This document shows, piece by piece, positions 10,144 to 21,032 of a stretch of DNA of 64,000 bases. Both the position numbers and the translations under genes were made by a program. The stretch is from the NCBI RefSeq assembly GCF_022759505.1, contig NZ_CP094289.1, forward strand, positions 1,860,001-1,924,000. Reading direction: 5' to 3'. How positions within the stretch are numbered: the first letter of the stretch is position 1; each line of letters begins with the position of its first letter. The notes under the pieces were generated by a model that did not search any database, was not told the origin of the DNA, and saw nothing but the letters and a program-made list of their open reading frames with translations. The DNA comes from Georgenia sp. TF02-10 (lineage in GTDB: Bacteria > Actinomycetota > Actinomycetes > Actinomycetales > Actinomycetaceae).

Positions 10144-11814
10144 TCACGGCCGCCGCCAGGTGCGCCCGTCCCGGGCGAGCATGGCGTCGGCGCTGGCCGG
10201 CCCCCAGGTGCCCGGCGGGTACGGCTCGGGCCGGCCCTCGGCCGCCCACGCCTCGATGACCGGGTCGAGGATCTGCCAGGAGAGCTCGACCTCCTGCTGG
10301 CGGGGGAACAGCGGCGGGTCGCCGAGCAGGACGTCGAGGATGAGCCGCTCGTAGGCCTCCGGGGAGTTCTCGGTGAAGGCGTGGCCGTAGCCGAAGTCCA
10401 TGGTGACGTCCCGGACCTCCATCGCGGTGCCGGGCACCTTGGCGCCGAACCGGATGGTCACGCCCTCGTCCGGCTGGACCCGGATGACCAGGGCGTTCTG
10501 CCCCAGCTGCTGGGTGGCGCCGAGGTCGAAGGGCAGGTGCGGCGCCCGGTCGAAGACCACCGCGATCTCGGTCACCCGCCGGCCCAGCCGCTTGCCGGTC
10601 CGCAGGTAGAACGGGACCCCGGCCCAGCGCCGGGTCTGCACGTCCAGCCGCAGCGCGGCGTAGGTCTCCGTGCCGGAGGCCGGGTCGATGCCCTCCTCCT
10701 GCAGGTACCCCTGGACGTAGGCCCCGCCCTGCCAGCCCGCCGCGTACTGCCCGCGGGCGGTGTGCGCGGCCAGGTCGGCCGGCAGCCGGACCGCGGAGAG
10801 CACCTTCTCCTTCTCCGCCCGCAGGGCGTCGGCCGAGAAGGAGACCGGCTCCTCCATCGCGGTCAGGGCGAGGAGCTGCAGCAGGTGGTTCTGGATGACG
10901 TCGCGGGCCGCGCCGATGCCGTCGTAGTAGCCGGCGCGGGTGCCGATCCCGATGTCCTCGGCCATCGTGATCTGGACGTGGTCGACGTAGTGCGCGTTCC
11001 AGATCGGCTCGAACAGCTGGTTGGCGAACCGTAGCGCGAGCAGGTTCTGGACCGTCTCCTTGCCGAGGTAGTGGTCGATCCGGAAGACCGCGTCCGGCGG
11101 GAAGACCTCGGAGACGACGGCGTCCAGCTCCCGCGCCGAGGCCAGGTCGTGGCCGAACGGCTTCTCGATCACCACCCGGCGCCAGCCCTCGCCGCCGCCG
11201 CTGGAGAGTCCGGACCTGTCCAGCTGGCGCAGCACGCGCGGGAAGGCGTCCGGCGGGACCGAGAGGTAGAACGCGTGGTTGCCGCCGGTGCCGCGCTCGA
11301 CGTCGAGCTGGTGGACCGTCTCGGCGAGCCGGTCGAAGGCGGCGTCGTCGTCGAACTCGCCCTGGACGAACCGGAACCCCGAGGCGAGCTGGTCCCAGGT
11401 CCGCTCGTCGAACGGGGTGCGGGCGTACCGGCGGACGGCGTCGTGCACCACCCCGGCGAACTCCTCCTGCGACCACGACCGGCGCCCGAACCCGGTGAGC
11501 GCGAACGACGGCGGCAGCAGCCCGCGGTTGGCCAGGTCGTAGATCGCCGGCATGAGCTTGCGCTTGGCGAGGTCGCCGGTGACGCCGAAGATCACCAGGC
11601 CGGCCGGGCCGGCGATGCGGGGCAGGCGCCGGTCCCGCGGGTCCCGCAGCGGGTTGGCGGCCGGGCCCGCGCCGGCGACGGCGGGTGAGCCAGCGGTCCC
11701 GGGAGCTCCGGAGCCGCCGGGCGTCCCGGGAGCCGCGGTCGTCCCGGTGCCGGTGGGCGCCCCGGGGGTCGCGGGCCTCCCCGCGGCCGCGGCCCCGGGC
11801 AGGGTCTCGGTCAT
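10144..11814 (-). CDS. zwf: Glucose-6-phosphate 1-dehydrogenase
   Basis: First oxidative step of the pentose phosphate pathway: glucose 6-phosphate to 6-phosphogluconolactone with NADP. The coenzyme motif GVTGDLAKRKL and active-site RIDHYLGKE are intact. The enzyme has 556 residues, longer than usual because of a Gly/Ala/Pro/Thr-rich N-terminal extension of about 70 residues, probably disordered. The ATG overlaps the pgi stop (ATGA), showing translational coupling. Confidence 0.96.
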   Translation of the reverse strand: MTETLPGAAAAGRPATPGAPTGTGTTAAPGTPGGSGAPGTAGSPAVAGAGPAANPLRDPRDRRLPRIAGPAGLVIFGVTGDLAKRKLMPAIYDLANRGLLPPSFALTGFGRRSWSQEEFAGVVHDAVRRYARTPFDERTWDQLASGFRFVQGEFDDDAAFDRLAETVHQLDVERGTGGNHAFYLSVPPDAFPRVLRQLDRSGLSSGGGEGWRRVVIEKPFGHDLASARELDAVVSEVFPPDAVFRIDHYLGKETVQNLLALRFANQLFEPIWNAHYVDHVQITMAEDIGIGTRAGYYDGIGAARDVIQNHLLQLLALTAMEEPVSFSADALRAEKEKVLSAVRLPADLAAHTARGQYAAGWQGGAYVQGYLQEEGIDPASGTETYAALRLDVQTRRWAGVPFYLRTGKRLGRRVTEIAVVFDRAPHLPFDLGATQQLGQNALVIRVQPDEGVTIRFGAKVPGTAMEVRDVTMDFGYGHAFTENSPEAYERLILDVLLGDPPLFPRQQEVELSWQILDPVIEAWAAEGRPEPYPPGTWGPASADAMLARDGRTWRRP

Positions 11815-13499
11815 CGGGGGGCCGGGCCGGAGAGCAGGCCTGCCAGCCAGGGCAGGGCGTCGGCGGAGGTCACGTGCAGCCGCAGGACCGGCCGGCCCTG
11901 CTCGGCGAGCACCCGGGCGTCGCCGGCGGCCTGGGCGGCGATGAGCGCGGCGAAGTCGAAGTCCCGGCCGGGGATCTGCACCTGGTCCACCGGGCTGCCG
12001 GTGACCTGCAGGAACACCCCGGTGGCCGGCCCGCCCTTGTGGTACTGCCCGGTGGAGTGCAGGAACCGCGGCCCCCAGCCGAAGGTCACCGGCCGGCCGG
12101 TGCGGGCGGCGAGGGCCGGCCGCACCCCGGCGAGCAGGTCCGCGGCGCGGCCCTCCCGGTCCAGGTAGGCCATGACGGCGAGGTAACCGTCCTCCGGCAG
12201 GGTGGCCAGCAGGGCCGCCACGGCGTCGGCGACGGCGGTCTCCCCGTGGAGCAGCCCGGCCGAGGCCCGCACCTCCACCCCGGAGTCCTCGAAGGCGGGC
12301 GGCTCCGGCGGCGGGGTGGACTCCAGCAGGCCGCGGGTGGCGGCCTTGGCGGACTCCACGTTGGGCTGGTCGAACGGGTTGATCCCGAGCAGCCGGCCGG
12401 CGATCGCGACGGCGTGCTCCCACAGCAGCAGGGTCGCGCCCAGGGTGCCGGAGACGGTGACCTCGGTGGCCTCCGCGGCACCGGGGTCGGTGCCGCCGCC
12501 GTCGGCCTCGTCCGTCAGCGGGGTGAGGACCACCGGCAGGACGTCCGGGGCGGGGTCGGCCAGCTCGGGGGCGCCGTCATCGACGACGACCGGCAGCAGC
12601 CCGGTGCCGGACTTGCCGGTGGACTCGGCGATCAGCTGCTCGGCCCAGTCGCCGAGGTGGAGCAGGCCGGAGCCGGCGTCGCGGAGGACGATCTTGTCCC
12701 GGCGGGGGGAGGTCCCGCCCAGGGCGGCGCCGAGGACCAGCGCCGGGTTGGCGTCGGTGTCCTGGGCGAAGACGTCGGCGACGGCGGCGGCCTCGTCGAG
12801 GAGCTGGCCGACGTCGACCCCGGCCAGGGCGGTGGGCACCAGCCCGAAGGCGGTCAGCGCGGAGAACCGCCCGCCGACGTTCGGGTCGGCCTCGAACACC
12901 GCCCGGTACCCGGCGGCGGCCGCGGCCTGCTGCAGCGCCGAGCCGGGGTCGGTGACGACGACGAACCGGCTCGCGGCGTCGATCCCGGCGGCGGTGAACG
13001 CCGCCTCGAAGGTGCGGCGCTGGGAGTCGGTCTCCAGGGTGGTGCCGGACTTGGAGGAGACCACCACGACGGTGCGGGACAGGTCCGTCTCCAGCGCGCG
13101 GTGGACCTGGTCCGGGTCGGTGGAGTCCAGCACGGTCAGCTGGGCGCCGGCGGTGGCGGCGATCACCTCCGGCGCCAGGGAGGACCCGCCCATGCCGCAC
13201 AGCACGACCCGGTCCACCCCCTCCGCGCGGAGCTCCTCCCGCAGCCGGGCCAGCGGCTCCAGCAGCGGCCGGGAGGTCTCGTGCAGGGCGGTCCAGCCGA
13301 GCCGGACCGCTGCCTCGGCCGCCGCGTCCGGGCCCCACAGGTCGGGGTCCTGCGCGGCCAGCCGGCTGGCGACCTTCTCCGCGACGAGGTCCGGCACGTG
13401 GGCGGCGACGGCGCGGCCGGCGTCGCCGGTGGCGGTGACCTCCACGACCGCGCCCTCCTCCGGTCCGGCCCAGGTGACCGTGGCGGGTCCGGCGCTCAT
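11811..13499 (-). CDS. pgi: Glucose-6-phosphate isomerase
   Basis: Interconverts glucose 6-phosphate and fructose 6-phosphate. Visible motifs are [13 protein letters not shown] (sugar phosphate binding), [25 protein letters not shown] and [12 protein letters not shown] near the C-terminus. The protein has 562 residues. It overlaps tal upstream and zwf downstream by 4 bases each. Its position inside the tkt-tal-zwf operon fits flux between glycolysis and the pentose phosphate pathway. Confidence 0.94.
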   Translation of the reverse strand: MSAGPATVTWAGPEEGAVVEVTATGDAGRAVAAHVPDLVAEKVASRLAAQDPDLWGPDAAAEAAVRLGWTALHETSRPLLEPLARLREELRAEGVDRVVLCGMGGSSLAPEVIAATAGAQLTVLDSTDPDQVHRALETDLSRTVVVVSSKSGTTLETDSQRRTFEAAFTAAGIDAASRFVVVTDPGSALQQAAAAAGYRAVFEADPNVGGRFSALTAFGLVPTALAGVDVGQLLDEAAAVADVFAQDTDANPALVLGAALGGTSPRRDKIVLRDAGSGLLHLGDWAEQLIAESTGKSGTGLLPVVVDDGAPELADPAPDVLPVVLTPLTDEADGGGTDPGAAEATEVTVSGTLGATLLLWEHAVAIAGRLLGINPFDQPNVESAKAATRGLLESTPPPEPPAFEDSGVEVRASAGLLHGETAVADAVAALLATLPEDGYLAVMAYLDREGRAADLLAGVRPALAARTGRPVTFGWGPRFLHSTGQYHKGGPATGVFLQVTGSPVDQVQIPGRDFDFAALIAAQAAGDARVLAEQGRPVLRLHVTSADALPWLAGLLSGPAPR

Positions 13500-14629
13500 C
13501 GGGCCACCGCCCGGGCGCCGTCGAGAGCGGCGGTGACGGTCTGCACCAGCTCCTCCCAGCTGGCCGCGAACTTCGCGACCCCCTCGGTCTCCAGCAGGTC
13601 GGTGACCTCCGGGAAGGAGATCCCCAGCCGCTCCAGCCCGTCGAGGACCTCCGCGGCGGCCTCGTAGGTGCCGCGGACGGTGTCCCCGCGCAGGTTCGCG
13701 TGGTCGGCGACGGCGTCCAGGGTGGGCTCGGGCATGGTGCTGACGACGTCGGGCGCCACCAGCTCCTCGACGTACATGGTGTCCGGGTAGGCCGGGTCCT
13801 TCACCCCGGTGGAGGCCCACAGCGGCCGCTGCACGTGCGCGCCGGCGTCGGCCAGCTCGGCCCAGCGGGGGGAGGAGAAGATCTCCTCGAAGGCCTGGTA
13901 GGCCAGGCGCGCGTTGGCCACCCCGGCCCGGCCACGGAGCCCGGCGGCCGCCTCGGTGCCGAGGGCGTCCAGGCGCTTGTCCACCTCGGTGTCCACCCGG
14001 GAGACGAAGAAGCTGGCCACCGAGCGGATCGTGCCCAGGTCGACGCCGGCCCGCTGCGCCCGCTCCAGCCCGTCCAGGTAGGCGGCGGCGACGGCGCGGT
14101 AGCGGTCGAGGGCGAAGATCAGCGTGACGTTGACGCTGATGCCCTCGCTGATCGCCTGGCTGATCGCCGCCAGGCCCTCGGCGGTGGCAGGGATCTTCAC
14201 CATGAGGTTGGGCCGGTCCACGGTGGCCCACAGCGCCCGGGCGGCCTCGATGGTCGCCTCGGCGTCCCGGGCCAGCCGCGGGTCCACCTCGATGGACACA
14301 CGCCCGTCCTGCCCGCCGGTGGCGGCGTAGACGTCGGCGAGCAGGTCGCAGGCGTCGCGCACGTCGTCGGTGGTGATGCTGAGCACCGCCTCGTCGGTGT
14401 CCGCGCCGCCGGCGGCCAGGGCCCGGACCTGCTCGTCGTAGTCCTCGCCCTTGGCCAGGGCGCCGGCGAAGATGGTGGGGTTGGTGGTCACGCCCACCAC
14501 GTGCCTGTCCCGGACGAGGCGGGCCAGGCCGCCGCTGGTGAGGCGGCCCCGGGAGAGGTCGTCCAGCCAGATGGACACCCCGCACCGGCTGAGCTCGCCG
14601 AGGCGGTCGGTCGTGCTGCTCTCAGTCAT
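13496..14629 (-). CDS. tal: Transaldolase
   Basis: Transfers a dihydroxyacetone unit between sugar phosphates. Motifs: [13 protein letters not shown] near the N-terminus and NLMVKIPAT, whose Lys forms the Schiff base; [15 protein letters not shown] follows. At 377 residues it is typical of the long actinobacterial form. ATG at 14629, with AGGACATG-type context. The stop overlaps the pgi start by 4 bases. Confidence 0.96.
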   Translation of the reverse strand: MTESSTTDRLGELSRCGVSIWLDDLSRGRLTSGGLARLVRDRHVVGVTTNPTIFAGALAKGEDYDEQVRALAAGGADTDEAVLSITTDDVRDACDLLADVYAATGGQDGRVSIEVDPRLARDAEATIEAARALWATVDRPNLMVKIPATAEGLAAISQAISEGISVNVTLIFALDRYRAVAAAYLDGLERAQRAGVDLGTIRSVASFFVSRVDTEVDKRLDALGTEAAAGLRGRAGVANARLAYQAFEEIFSSPRWAELADAGAHVQRPLWASTGVKDPAYPDTMYVEELVAPDVVSTMPEPTLDAVADHANLRGDTVRGTYEAAAEVLDGLERLGISFPEVTDLLETEGVAKFAASWEELVQTVTAALDGARAVAR

Positions 14630-14802
14630 GTCCTGCTCCAGGTTCTCCGGGCGTGCCCCGCGGGGCTGCCGGGGCTGGCGGCTGCGGGGGCTGCTGCTGA
14701 CGGGACGGGGACGGCGGTCGCCGCCGGGGGCTTCCGCCGACGTGCTGCCGCCGCGGGGGCGGCGCCCCCGCGGGCGTGGCCGGGCGACCGGGGCACGGCG
14801 GC

Positions 14803-16989
14803 CTACTTCGGCCGGTCCGCGGTGCCGGCGAGGGTGGGCACGCCGACGGTGGCCGGGACCCCGGCCCCGCCCTGGGCGGCGGCGAGGGACTCCCGGGCGG
14901 CGGCGACCACGGCGTCGGCGGTCAGGCCGAACTTCTCGTACAGGACCTGGTAGGCCCCCGAGGCGCCGTAGTGCTCCAGCGAGACCGACCGGCCGGCGTC
15001 GCCGACCAGGGACCGCCAGCTCATCGCGATCCCGGCCTCGACCGAGACCCGGGCCCGGACCGCGGCGGGGAGGACGGCCTCGCGGTAGGCCTCGTCCTGC
15101 TCGGCGAACCACTCCATGCTCGGCACGGACACCACCCGGGCGGCCACGCCCTGCTCGGCGAGCTGCTCCCGGGCGGCCAGCGCGATCTGCACCTCCGAGC
15201 CGCTGGCGAGGAGGAGGACGTCCGGGACGCCGCCGCGGGCCTCGGCGAGCACGTACGCCCCGCGCAGCACGCCCTCGGCGCTGGCCAGGGTGTCCCCCTC
15301 CGCGGCGCCGTCGCCCCGGGCCGGGTTGGGCACGTCCTGCCGGGTCAGCACGATGCCGGCGGGCCGGTCGTGCCGCTCCAGGATGCCCCGCCAGGCCTGG
15401 GCGGTCTCGGCGGCGTCGGCCGGCCGGACGACGTCCAGACCGGGGATGGCCCGCAGCGCGGTCAGGTGCTCCACCGGCTGGTGGGTGGGCCCGTCCTCGC
15501 CCAGGCCGATGGAGTCGTGCGTCCAGACGAACGTCGACAGGGCGCCCATCAGGGCGGCCAGCCGGACGGCCGGGCGCATGTAGTCGGAGAAGACCAGGAA
15601 GGTGCCGCCGTAGGGGCGGGTGAGGCCGTGCAGGGCGATGCCGTTGACGATGGCGCCCATGGCGTGCTCGCGGATGCCGAAGTGCAGCGTCCGGCCGTAC
15701 GGGTTGCCCGGGAACATCTCGGTGGAGCGCTCCACCGGGAGGAAGGACGGCTGGCCCTTCATCGTCGTGTTGTTGGAGCCGGCCAGGTCCGCCGAGCCGC
15801 CCCACAGCTCGGGCAGCGGGTCGGCGAGCGCGGCGAGCACCTCCCCGGAGGCCTTGCGGGTGGAGACGTCCTTGCCGGCCTCGAAGTCGGGCAGCGCCTC
15901 CGCCCAGCCGGCGGGCAGCTCGCGGGCGCGCAGCCGGTCCAGCAGGGCCGCGGCGTCGGGATGGGCCTCGCGCCAGCCGGCGAAGCTGGCCTCCCAGCGC
16001 TCCCGGTCGGCGCGGGCCCGGGCGGCGGCATTGCCGCGGGTGTGGGCCAGGACGTCCTCGGCGACGGCGAAGGTCTGGTCCGGGTCGAAGCCGAGGATCT
16101 CCTTCACCGCCCGGACCTCGTCCGCGCCCAGCGCCGAGCCGTGCACGGCGCCGGTGTTCTGCTTGTTGGGGGCGGGCCAGCCGATGATCGTGCGCAGCGC
16201 GATGATCGACGGCCGGCCGGTCTCGGCGCGGGCGGCCTGGAGGGCGGCGTACAGGCCCTCGACGTCCTCGTGGTACTCCCCGCCGCCCTGGGTGAAGTCC
16301 ACCCGCTGGGTGTGCCAGCCGTAGGCGGCGTACCGAGCCAGGACGTCCTCGGTGAAGGCGACGTTGGTGTCGTCCTCGATGGAGATGTGGTTGTCGTCGT
16401 AGAGGACGACCAGGTTGCCCAGCTCCTGGGTGCCGGCCAGCGAGGAGGCCTCGGAGGTGACGCCCTCCTGGAGGTCGCCGTCGGAGGCGATGACGTAGAC
16501 GTGGTGGTCGAACGGGCTCTCCCCGGCCGGGGCGTCGGGGTCGAGCAGGCCGCGCTCGCGGCGGGCGGCCAGGGCCATCCCGACGGCGGCGGCCAGGCCC
16601 TGCCCGAGCGGCCCGGTGGTGATCTCCACCCCCGGGGTGTGCCGGTACTCGGGGTGGCCGGGGGTCCGCGAGCCGTAGGTGCGCAGCGCCTGCAGGTCCT
16701 CCAGCTCCAGGCCCATCCCGGCGAGGTAGAGCTGGATGTACTGGGTGAGGGAGGAGTGGCCCGCCGAGAGGACGAACCGGTCCCGGCCCAGCCAGTGCTC
16801 GTCGGCGGGGTCGAGGTTCATCACCCGCTGGTAGAGCAGGTAGGCGGCCGGCGCGAGGGACATCGCGGTGCCCGGGTGGCCGTTGCCGACCTGCTGGACG
16901 GCGTCGGCGGCCAGCACCCGGACGGTGTCCACGGCGCGGGCGTCGAGCTCGGACCACTCCAGCGCGGGCGTCCCGGGTGAGCTGTTCAC
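14803..16989 (-). CDS. tkt: Transketolase
   Basis: Thiamine-diphosphate enzyme moving two-carbon units in the non-oxidative pentose phosphate pathway. Motifs: [13 protein letters not shown], the ThDP motif [14 protein letters not shown] ending in NHISIEDD, and the pyrimidine-domain [16 protein letters not shown]. The protein has 728 residues. The GTG start at 16989 has GACGAGGATC upstream. It is the first gene of the minus-strand operon; its promoter lies in the hairpin-rich spacer shared with ctaB. A 173-base spacer separates it from tal. Confidence 0.96.
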   Translation of the reverse strand: MNSSPGTPALEWSELDARAVDTVRVLAADAVQQVGNGHPGTAMSLAPAAYLLYQRVMNLDPADEHWLGRDRFVLSAGHSSLTQYIQLYLAGMGLELEDLQALRTYGSRTPGHPEYRHTPGVEITTGPLGQGLAAAVGMALAARRERGLLDPDAPAGESPFDHHVYVIASDGDLQEGVTSEASSLAGTQELGNLVVLYDDNHISIEDDTNVAFTEDVLARYAAYGWHTQRVDFTQGGGEYHEDVEGLYAALQAARAETGRPSIIALRTIIGWPAPNKQNTGAVHGSALGADEVRAVKEILGFDPDQTFAVAEDVLAHTRGNAAARARADRERWEASFAGWREAHPDAAALLDRLRARELPAGWAEALPDFEAGKDVSTRKASGEVLAALADPLPELWGGSADLAGSNNTTMKGQPSFLPVERSTEMFPGNPYGRTLHFGIREHAMGAIVNGIALHGLTRPYGGTFLVFSDYMRPAVRLAALMGALSTFVWTHDSIGLGEDGPTHQPVEHLTALRAIPGLDVVRPADAAETAQAWRGILERHDRPAGIVLTRQDVPNPARGDGAAEGDTLASAEGVLRGAYVLAEARGGVPDVLLLASGSEVQIALAAREQLAEQGVAARVVSVPSMEWFAEQDEAYREAVLPAAVRARVSVEAGIAMSWRSLVGDAGRSVSLEHYGASGAYQVLYEKFGLTADAVVAAARESLAAAQGGAGVPATVGVPTLAGTADRPK

Positions 16990-17236
16990 AGATCCTCGTC
17001 TCCGTCCTGGTCCACCCAGGACCCTCGGGGTCAGGGGCGGCGGACGAGCGCAGCCGCGCCGCGCGGCGCCCCAGGTACGGCCTCGACCTTACCCGCGCCG
17101 GTTCCGGCTCGCCTCGGCGGACCGGCCGGTGAGCGGGGCCGTCTCGGCGGGGGCGGGCGGGGTGGCTGCGGCAGCCTGGTGCGCGCCGTCCGGGGGCTGG
17201 CGCCCCGGCCGGCGCCAAGGCCGCGGGCCGTCGGTG

Positions 17237-17328
17237 CTCGGTGCGCCGAGGAGGCGGGCCAGCGGTGCTCGCGGCGCACCGAGAACGACAAGAGGGTTGC
17301 TCGCAGCAACCGTTTGGTCGTTCTCGGT
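17237..17328. repeat. Nested inverted repeats in the tkt/ctaB spacer
   Basis: Three pairings are visible: CTCGGTGCGCC (17237) with GGCGCACCGAG (17273); ACCGAGAACGAC (17278) with GTCGTTCTCGGT (17317); and inside the second, GGTTGCT (17295) with AGCAACC (17305) around a 3-base loop. The first and second overlap and would be mutually exclusive in RNA. Confidence 0.85.
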
Positions 17329-17357
17329 ATGGGTGCGCGGCGGTGGTGGTCGTGGTG

Positions 17358-17427
17358 CGCATCCTGTGTAGTCGTTGAAGCGCTTTCCCGGCGGCGGGAA
17401 AGCGCTTCAACGACTACACAGGATGCG
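17358..17427. repeat. 33-bp perfect inverted repeat with 4-base loop
   Basis: Arms 17358-17390 and 17395-17427 pair without mismatch around GCGG. Each arm contains AAGCGCTT within GTTGAAGCGCTTTCCC, a core typical of LacI-family operators. The two cores are centred 22 bp apart, about two helical turns. It lies between divergent genes, so a simple terminator role is unlikely. Confidence 0.9.
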
Positions 17428-17690
17428 GCCGCCCGCCCCGCAGCCAGCCCGCGCACCGCTCGTGGGCCTGGAGCCGCTGACGGGGGTTGCGGGCGGTCCG
17501 GGAGCCGACGGCTGAACAGCGCTGGGCCGAGGAAGAGCAGCACTGCGCGGAGCCACCGGGCGGGAGCGATCCGGACGTCCCCTGCGCGGCTGTGGCCCCG
17601 GCGGCAGGGTGCCCCCGTACCATGGGCCGGAGCAGGAGGGCGGTGCCCTCCAGTCGAGCGTGACGAGCGTCACCGGAAGTGAGGACCTGC

Positions 17691-18809
17691 GTGCCCAGCG
17701 CCCAGCCTGCCGCCGACCGCCCCGTGGACCGGACGGTGGCCGATGCCGCTGGCGTCCCGGGCCCGCTCGGCGACGGCGGCCGGTGGCCAGCCGCTCATGG
17801 GGCCGCCGGTGCTGGTGTCACCGGGCCGGCCGATGCGGTCGGCGCCGGGCAGGACCGTCCCGGGCCCTCGCCGTCGGCCGCTGCCTCGCCCGAGCCGGCC
17901 GACCCGCTGCACCCGACCGCCGGGCCGCAGCGGTCGAAACTGTGGGCCTACGTCGCGCTGACCAAGCCGCGAATCATCGAGCTGCTGCTGGTCACCACGT
18001 TCCCGACCATGTTCCTCGCCGCGCAGGGCTGGCCGGGCACCTGGCTGCTGCTCGCCACGCTGGTCGGCGGGGCGATGGCGGCCGGCGCGGCCAACGCCTT
18101 CAACATGTACTTCGACCGCGACATCGACCGGCTGATGAACCGCACCAAGCAGCGGCCGCTGGTCACCGGGGAGCTGACGCCCCGGCAGGCCCTCGTCTTC
18201 GCCGCCACGCTCGCCGCCGTGTCCGTGACGTGGTTCGCCGTGCTGGTCAACCTCGTCTCCGCGGCCCTCGCGCTGACCGCGATCGGGCTCTACGTCGTGC
18301 TCTACACGCTGGTCCTCAAGCGCCGGACCTCGCAGAACATCGTCTGGGGCGGGGTGGCCGGCTGCATGCCCGTGCTCATCGCCTGGGCGGCCGTCACCGG
18401 GTCGCTCACCTGGGCCCCGGTCGTGCTCTTCCTGGTCGTCTTCTTCTGGACGCCGCCGCACTACTGGCCGCTGTCGATGAGGTTCAAGAAGGACTACGCC
18501 CGCGCCGGGGTGCCCATGCTCCCCGTGGTCGCCGAGGACGTCCGCGTCGCCCGGCAGATCCTCGGCTACGCGCTCGCCACGGTGGCCACGACGCTGGTCC
18601 TCGTCCCGGTGGCCGGGATGACCTGGGTCTACGCCGTCCTCGCGGCCGCCGCCGGCGCCTGGTTCCTCGGCTCGTGCGTCCAGCTCTACCGCCGGGCGCG
18701 CCAGCCCGAGCGTGGCAAGCTTGCGGCGATGAAGGTGTTCCATGGGTCCATCACCTACCTGTCGGTGGTGTTCCTGGCCGTCGCGGTGGACCCCTTCCTG
18801 CCGCTGTGA
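17691..18809 (+). CDS. ctaB: Protoheme IX farnesyltransferase (heme o synthase)
   Basis: UbiA-family integral membrane prenyltransferase that makes heme O for cytochrome oxidase. After an Ala/Pro/Gly-rich leader of about 80 residues come [18 protein letters not shown], the Asp-rich motif [18 protein letters not shown] and, later, the second motif region with [19 protein letters not shown]. Several hydrophobic helices follow. GTG 17691 with GAGGA six bases before is preferred over GTG 17679. The long leader is not usual for the family. The stop overlaps the xerD start. Confidence 0.94.
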   Translation: MPSAQPAADRPVDRTVADAAGVPGPLGDGGRWPAAHGAAGAGVTGPADAVGAGQDRPGPSPSAAASPEPADPLHPTAGPQRSKLWAYVALTKPRIIELLLVTTFPTMFLAAQGWPGTWLLLATLVGGAMAAGAANAFNMYFDRDIDRLMNRTKQRPLVTGELTPRQALVFAATLAAVSVTWFAVLVNLVSAALALTAIGLYVVLYTLVLKRRTSQNIVWGGVAGCMPVLIAWAAVTGSLTWAPVVLFLVVFFWTPPHYWPLSMRFKKDYARAGVPMLPVVAEDVRVARQILGYALATVATTLVLVPVAGMTWVYAVLAAAAGAWFLGSCVQLYRRARQPERGKLAAMKVFHGSITYLSVVFLAVAVDPFLPL

Positions 18810-19915
18810 CGTCGGGCCGCGCGGCCGAGGCGACGGGCAGGGCGCCCGGCGCGCCCGCCGTCGCGGTGCCCGCTGACCCCGCCGTCGCGGCCGGTGGTCC
18901 GGCCGGTGCGGCGCCCGGTGAGCCTCCGGTGCCCGGCGCCGCCGCGGCACCCACCGTGCCTGCGGCGCTCGACGCCTCCCCCGCCCCGACGCGGCTGGAC
19001 CGGCAACGGACCGAGTACCTCGCGCACCTGGCGGTCGAGCGCGGCGTCAGCGACAACACCCTGGCCGCCTACCGCCGGGACCTCGAGCGCTACTGCGCCT
19101 TCCTCGCCGCCCGCGGCCACGGCGCGCTCGCCGGCGTCCGCGAGCCGGACGTGGCCGCTTACGTCGAGGCGCTGCGCACCGGCGCCGACGGGCACTCCCA
19201 GCTGGCCGCCTCCTCGGCCGGCCGGGCGGTCACCGCCGTGCGCGGCTGGCACCGGTTCGCGCACGAGGAGGGGTGGACGGCGGAGGACCCGACGGCGGAG
19301 GTCCGCCCGCCGGCGTCGGGCAAGCGACTGCCCAAGGCGCTCGCGGTCGACCAGGTCGAGGCGCTGCTGGCGGCGGCGTCGGTGGGGGAGGGCCCGGTGC
19401 CGCTGCGCAACCGGGCGCTGCTGGAGGTGCTGTACGGCACCGGCGCCCGGATCAGCGAGGCGGTCGGGCTCGCGGTGGACGACCTGGACCTGGCCGGCGA
19501 GCTGCCCGCCGTCCGGCTGTTCGGCAAGGGCCGCAAGGAGCGGGTGGTGCCGGTGGGCCGGTACGCCGTCGAGGCCGTGGAGGCGTACCTGGTGCGGGCC
19601 CGGCCGGCGCTGGCCCGGGCCGGCCGGGGGAACGCCGCGCTGTTCCTCAACACCCGGGGCAACCCGCTCAGCCGGCAGAGCGCGTGGGCGGTGCTGCAGG
19701 AGGCGGCGGGCCGGGCGGGGCTGACCGAGCGGGTCTCCCCGCACACCCTGCGGCACTCCTTCGCGACCCACCTCCTCGCCGGCGGCGCGGACGTGCGGGT
19801 GGTGCAGGAGCTGCTCGGGCACGCCTCGGTGACCACGACGCAGATCTACACCCAGGTCACCGCGCAGACCCTGCGGGAGGTCTACGCGGCCGCCCACCCC
19901 CGCGCCCGCGGCTGA
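18806..19915 (+). CDS. xerD: Site-specific tyrosine recombinase XerD
   Basis: Resolves chromosome dimers at dif together with XerC. The SAM-like N-terminal domain ([23 protein letters not shown]) precedes the catalytic domain, where the pentad is visible: Arg in GTGARISE, Lys in [25 protein letters not shown] and the nucleophile Tyr in TTTQIYTQV. About 60 N-terminal residues are Ala/Pro/Gly-rich and not typical. The GTG overlaps the ctaB stop (GTGA). The 235-base region after it contains imperfect repeats of about 27 bp and no gene. Confidence 0.93.
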   Translation: MTSGRAAEATGRAPGAPAVAVPADPAVAAGGPAGAAPGEPPVPGAAAAPTVPAALDASPAPTRLDRQRTEYLAHLAVERGVSDNTLAAYRRDLERYCAFLAARGHGALAGVREPDVAAYVEALRTGADGHSQLAASSAGRAVTAVRGWHRFAHEEGWTAEDPTAEVRPPASGKRLPKALAVDQVEALLAAASVGEGPVPLRNRALLEVLYGTGARISEAVGLAVDDLDLAGELPAVRLFGKGRKERVVPVGRYAVEAVEAYLVRARPALARAGRGNAALFLNTRGNPLSRQSAWAVLQEAAGRAGLTERVSPHTLRHSFATHLLAGGADVRVVQELLGHASVTTTQIYTQVTAQTLREVYAAAHPRARG

Positions 19916-20150
19916 GCCGCGGGCCCCAGATCGGCCGCCGTCGGGTGGGGCCAAGGCCGGCCGACGTCGGGCGGGACCGCGGCCGGGCGTCATCGGGCGG
20001 GCCCAAGACCGGGCGACGCCGACCGGCGCTGGTCCCGGCGGAGCCGGCACCCGACCCCGCGACGGCGGGGACGACGACGGGGCGAGGCAAGCCCCCGACG
20101 CGCTCCCCGGGATGTTTGGGACGCCCATAGCCGTCGACTAGCGTGGCAGG

Positions 20151-21032
20151 GTGAGCAACGACCAGCCTGGCCTCCTCCCGGACAGCGCCGGCGTCGGCAC
20201 GGAGGTGGCCGACTCGCCGGCGGACTTCCCGGTGCCCGCCCCGCTCACCGGTCACGGCCCGGCCCGGGTCATCGCCATGTGCAACCAGAAGGGCGGCGTC
20301 GGCAAGACCACCACCACCATCAACCTCGGCGCCGCGCTGGCCGAGTACGGCCGCAAGGTCCTGCTCGTCGACTTCGACCCCCAGGGCGCTGCCTCGGCCG
20401 GGCTGGGCGTGAACGGCCACGAGCTCGACCGCACGATCTACAACCTGCTGATGGAGCCGCGCGGGGACGTCCGCGAGATCATCGAGCACACCGCCGTCGA
20501 CGGGCTGGACCTCGTCCCGGCCAACATCGACCTGTCCGCCGCCGAGGTGCAGCTGGTCAGCGAGGTCGCCCGCGAGCAGGCCCTGGCCCGGGTGCTGCGC
20601 CCGGTCCTGGACGACTACGACGTCGTCCTCATCGACTGCCAGCCCTCCCTCGGGCTGCTCACGGTCAACGCGCTCACCGCGGCGCACGGCGTGATCATCC
20701 CGCTGGAGGCGGAGTTCTTCGCGCTGCGCGGCGTCGCCCTGCTGGTGGAGTCCATCGAGCGGGTGCAGGACCGGATCAACCCGCGGCTGCGGATCGACGG
20801 CATCCTCGCCACCATGGTCGACCTGCGCACCCTGCACTCCCGGGAGGTCATCGACCGGGTCCGCGAGGCGTTCGGCGAGAAGGTCTTCGACACCATGATC
20901 GCCCGCACGGTGAAGTTCCCCGACGCCTCCGTCGCCACCGAGCCGATCACCACGTACGCGCCCGCCCACCCCGGCGCGGAGGCCTACCGGCGGCTCGCCC
21001 GAGAGCTCGTCGCCCGCGGCGATGCCGCCTGA
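20151..21032 (+). CDS. parA: ParA/Soj family chromosome-partitioning ATPase
   Basis: Deviant Walker ATPase. Motifs: CNQKGGVGKTTTTINLGAAL (Walker A with signature Lys), VLLVDFDPQGAAS, and DVVLIDCQPSLGLLTVNAL (Walker B). The protein has 293 residues. No parB is adjacent; in actinobacteria this scpA-linked ParA paralogue is common and distinct from the origin-proximal parAB pair. GTG start after GCAGG. It overlaps scpA by 11 bases, which links it to the condensin genes. Confidence 0.9.
   Translation: MSNDQPGLLPDSAGVGTEVADSPADFPVPAPLTGHGPARVIAMCNQKGGVGKTTTTINLGAALAEYGRKVLLVDFDPQGAASAGLGVNGHELDRTIYNLLMEPRGDVREIIEHTAVDGLDLVPANIDLSAAEVQLVSEVAREQALARVLRPVLDDYDVVLIDCQPSLGLLTVNALTAAHGVIIPLEAEFFALRGVALLVESIERVQDRINPRLRIDGILATMVDLRTLHSREVIDRVREAFGEKVFDTMIARTVKFPDASVATEPITTYAPAHPGAEAYRRLARELVARGDAA

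Larger units (their letters stand above)
16990..17690. promoter_or_regulatory. Divergent tkt/ctaB regulatory region with large hairpins
   Basis: This 701-base spacer serves two divergent starts. Its centre holds nested inverted repeats (17237-17328) and a perfect long inverted repeat (17358-17427), described separately. The ctaB-proximal side (17440-17690) has a GAGGA before the chosen start but no clear promoter boxes. Reading frames across it are mirror images created by the palindromes, and none shows family similarity. Confidence 0.6.

Noticed and set aside
14630-17410. Long minus-strand frame across tkt continuous with tal
   Set aside because: Low-complexity Arg/Pro/Gly sequence in the wrong frame for tkt, while the overlapping transketolase frame is fully conserved.
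17179-17682. Open frames crossing the long palindrome (both strands encode [18 protein letters not shown])
   Set aside because: The shared peptide is a trivial result of the perfect inverted repeat; no gene context supports translation.
18806-19915. XerD-like gene as a mobile-element integrase
   Set aside because: Position between ctaB and parA-scpAB and full XerD-like motifs match the housekeeping recombinase.
20151-21032. parA as plasmid partition system with a centromere nearby
   Set aside because: No parB and no parS-like palindromes were seen; the scpAB linkage indicates the chromosomal paralogue.
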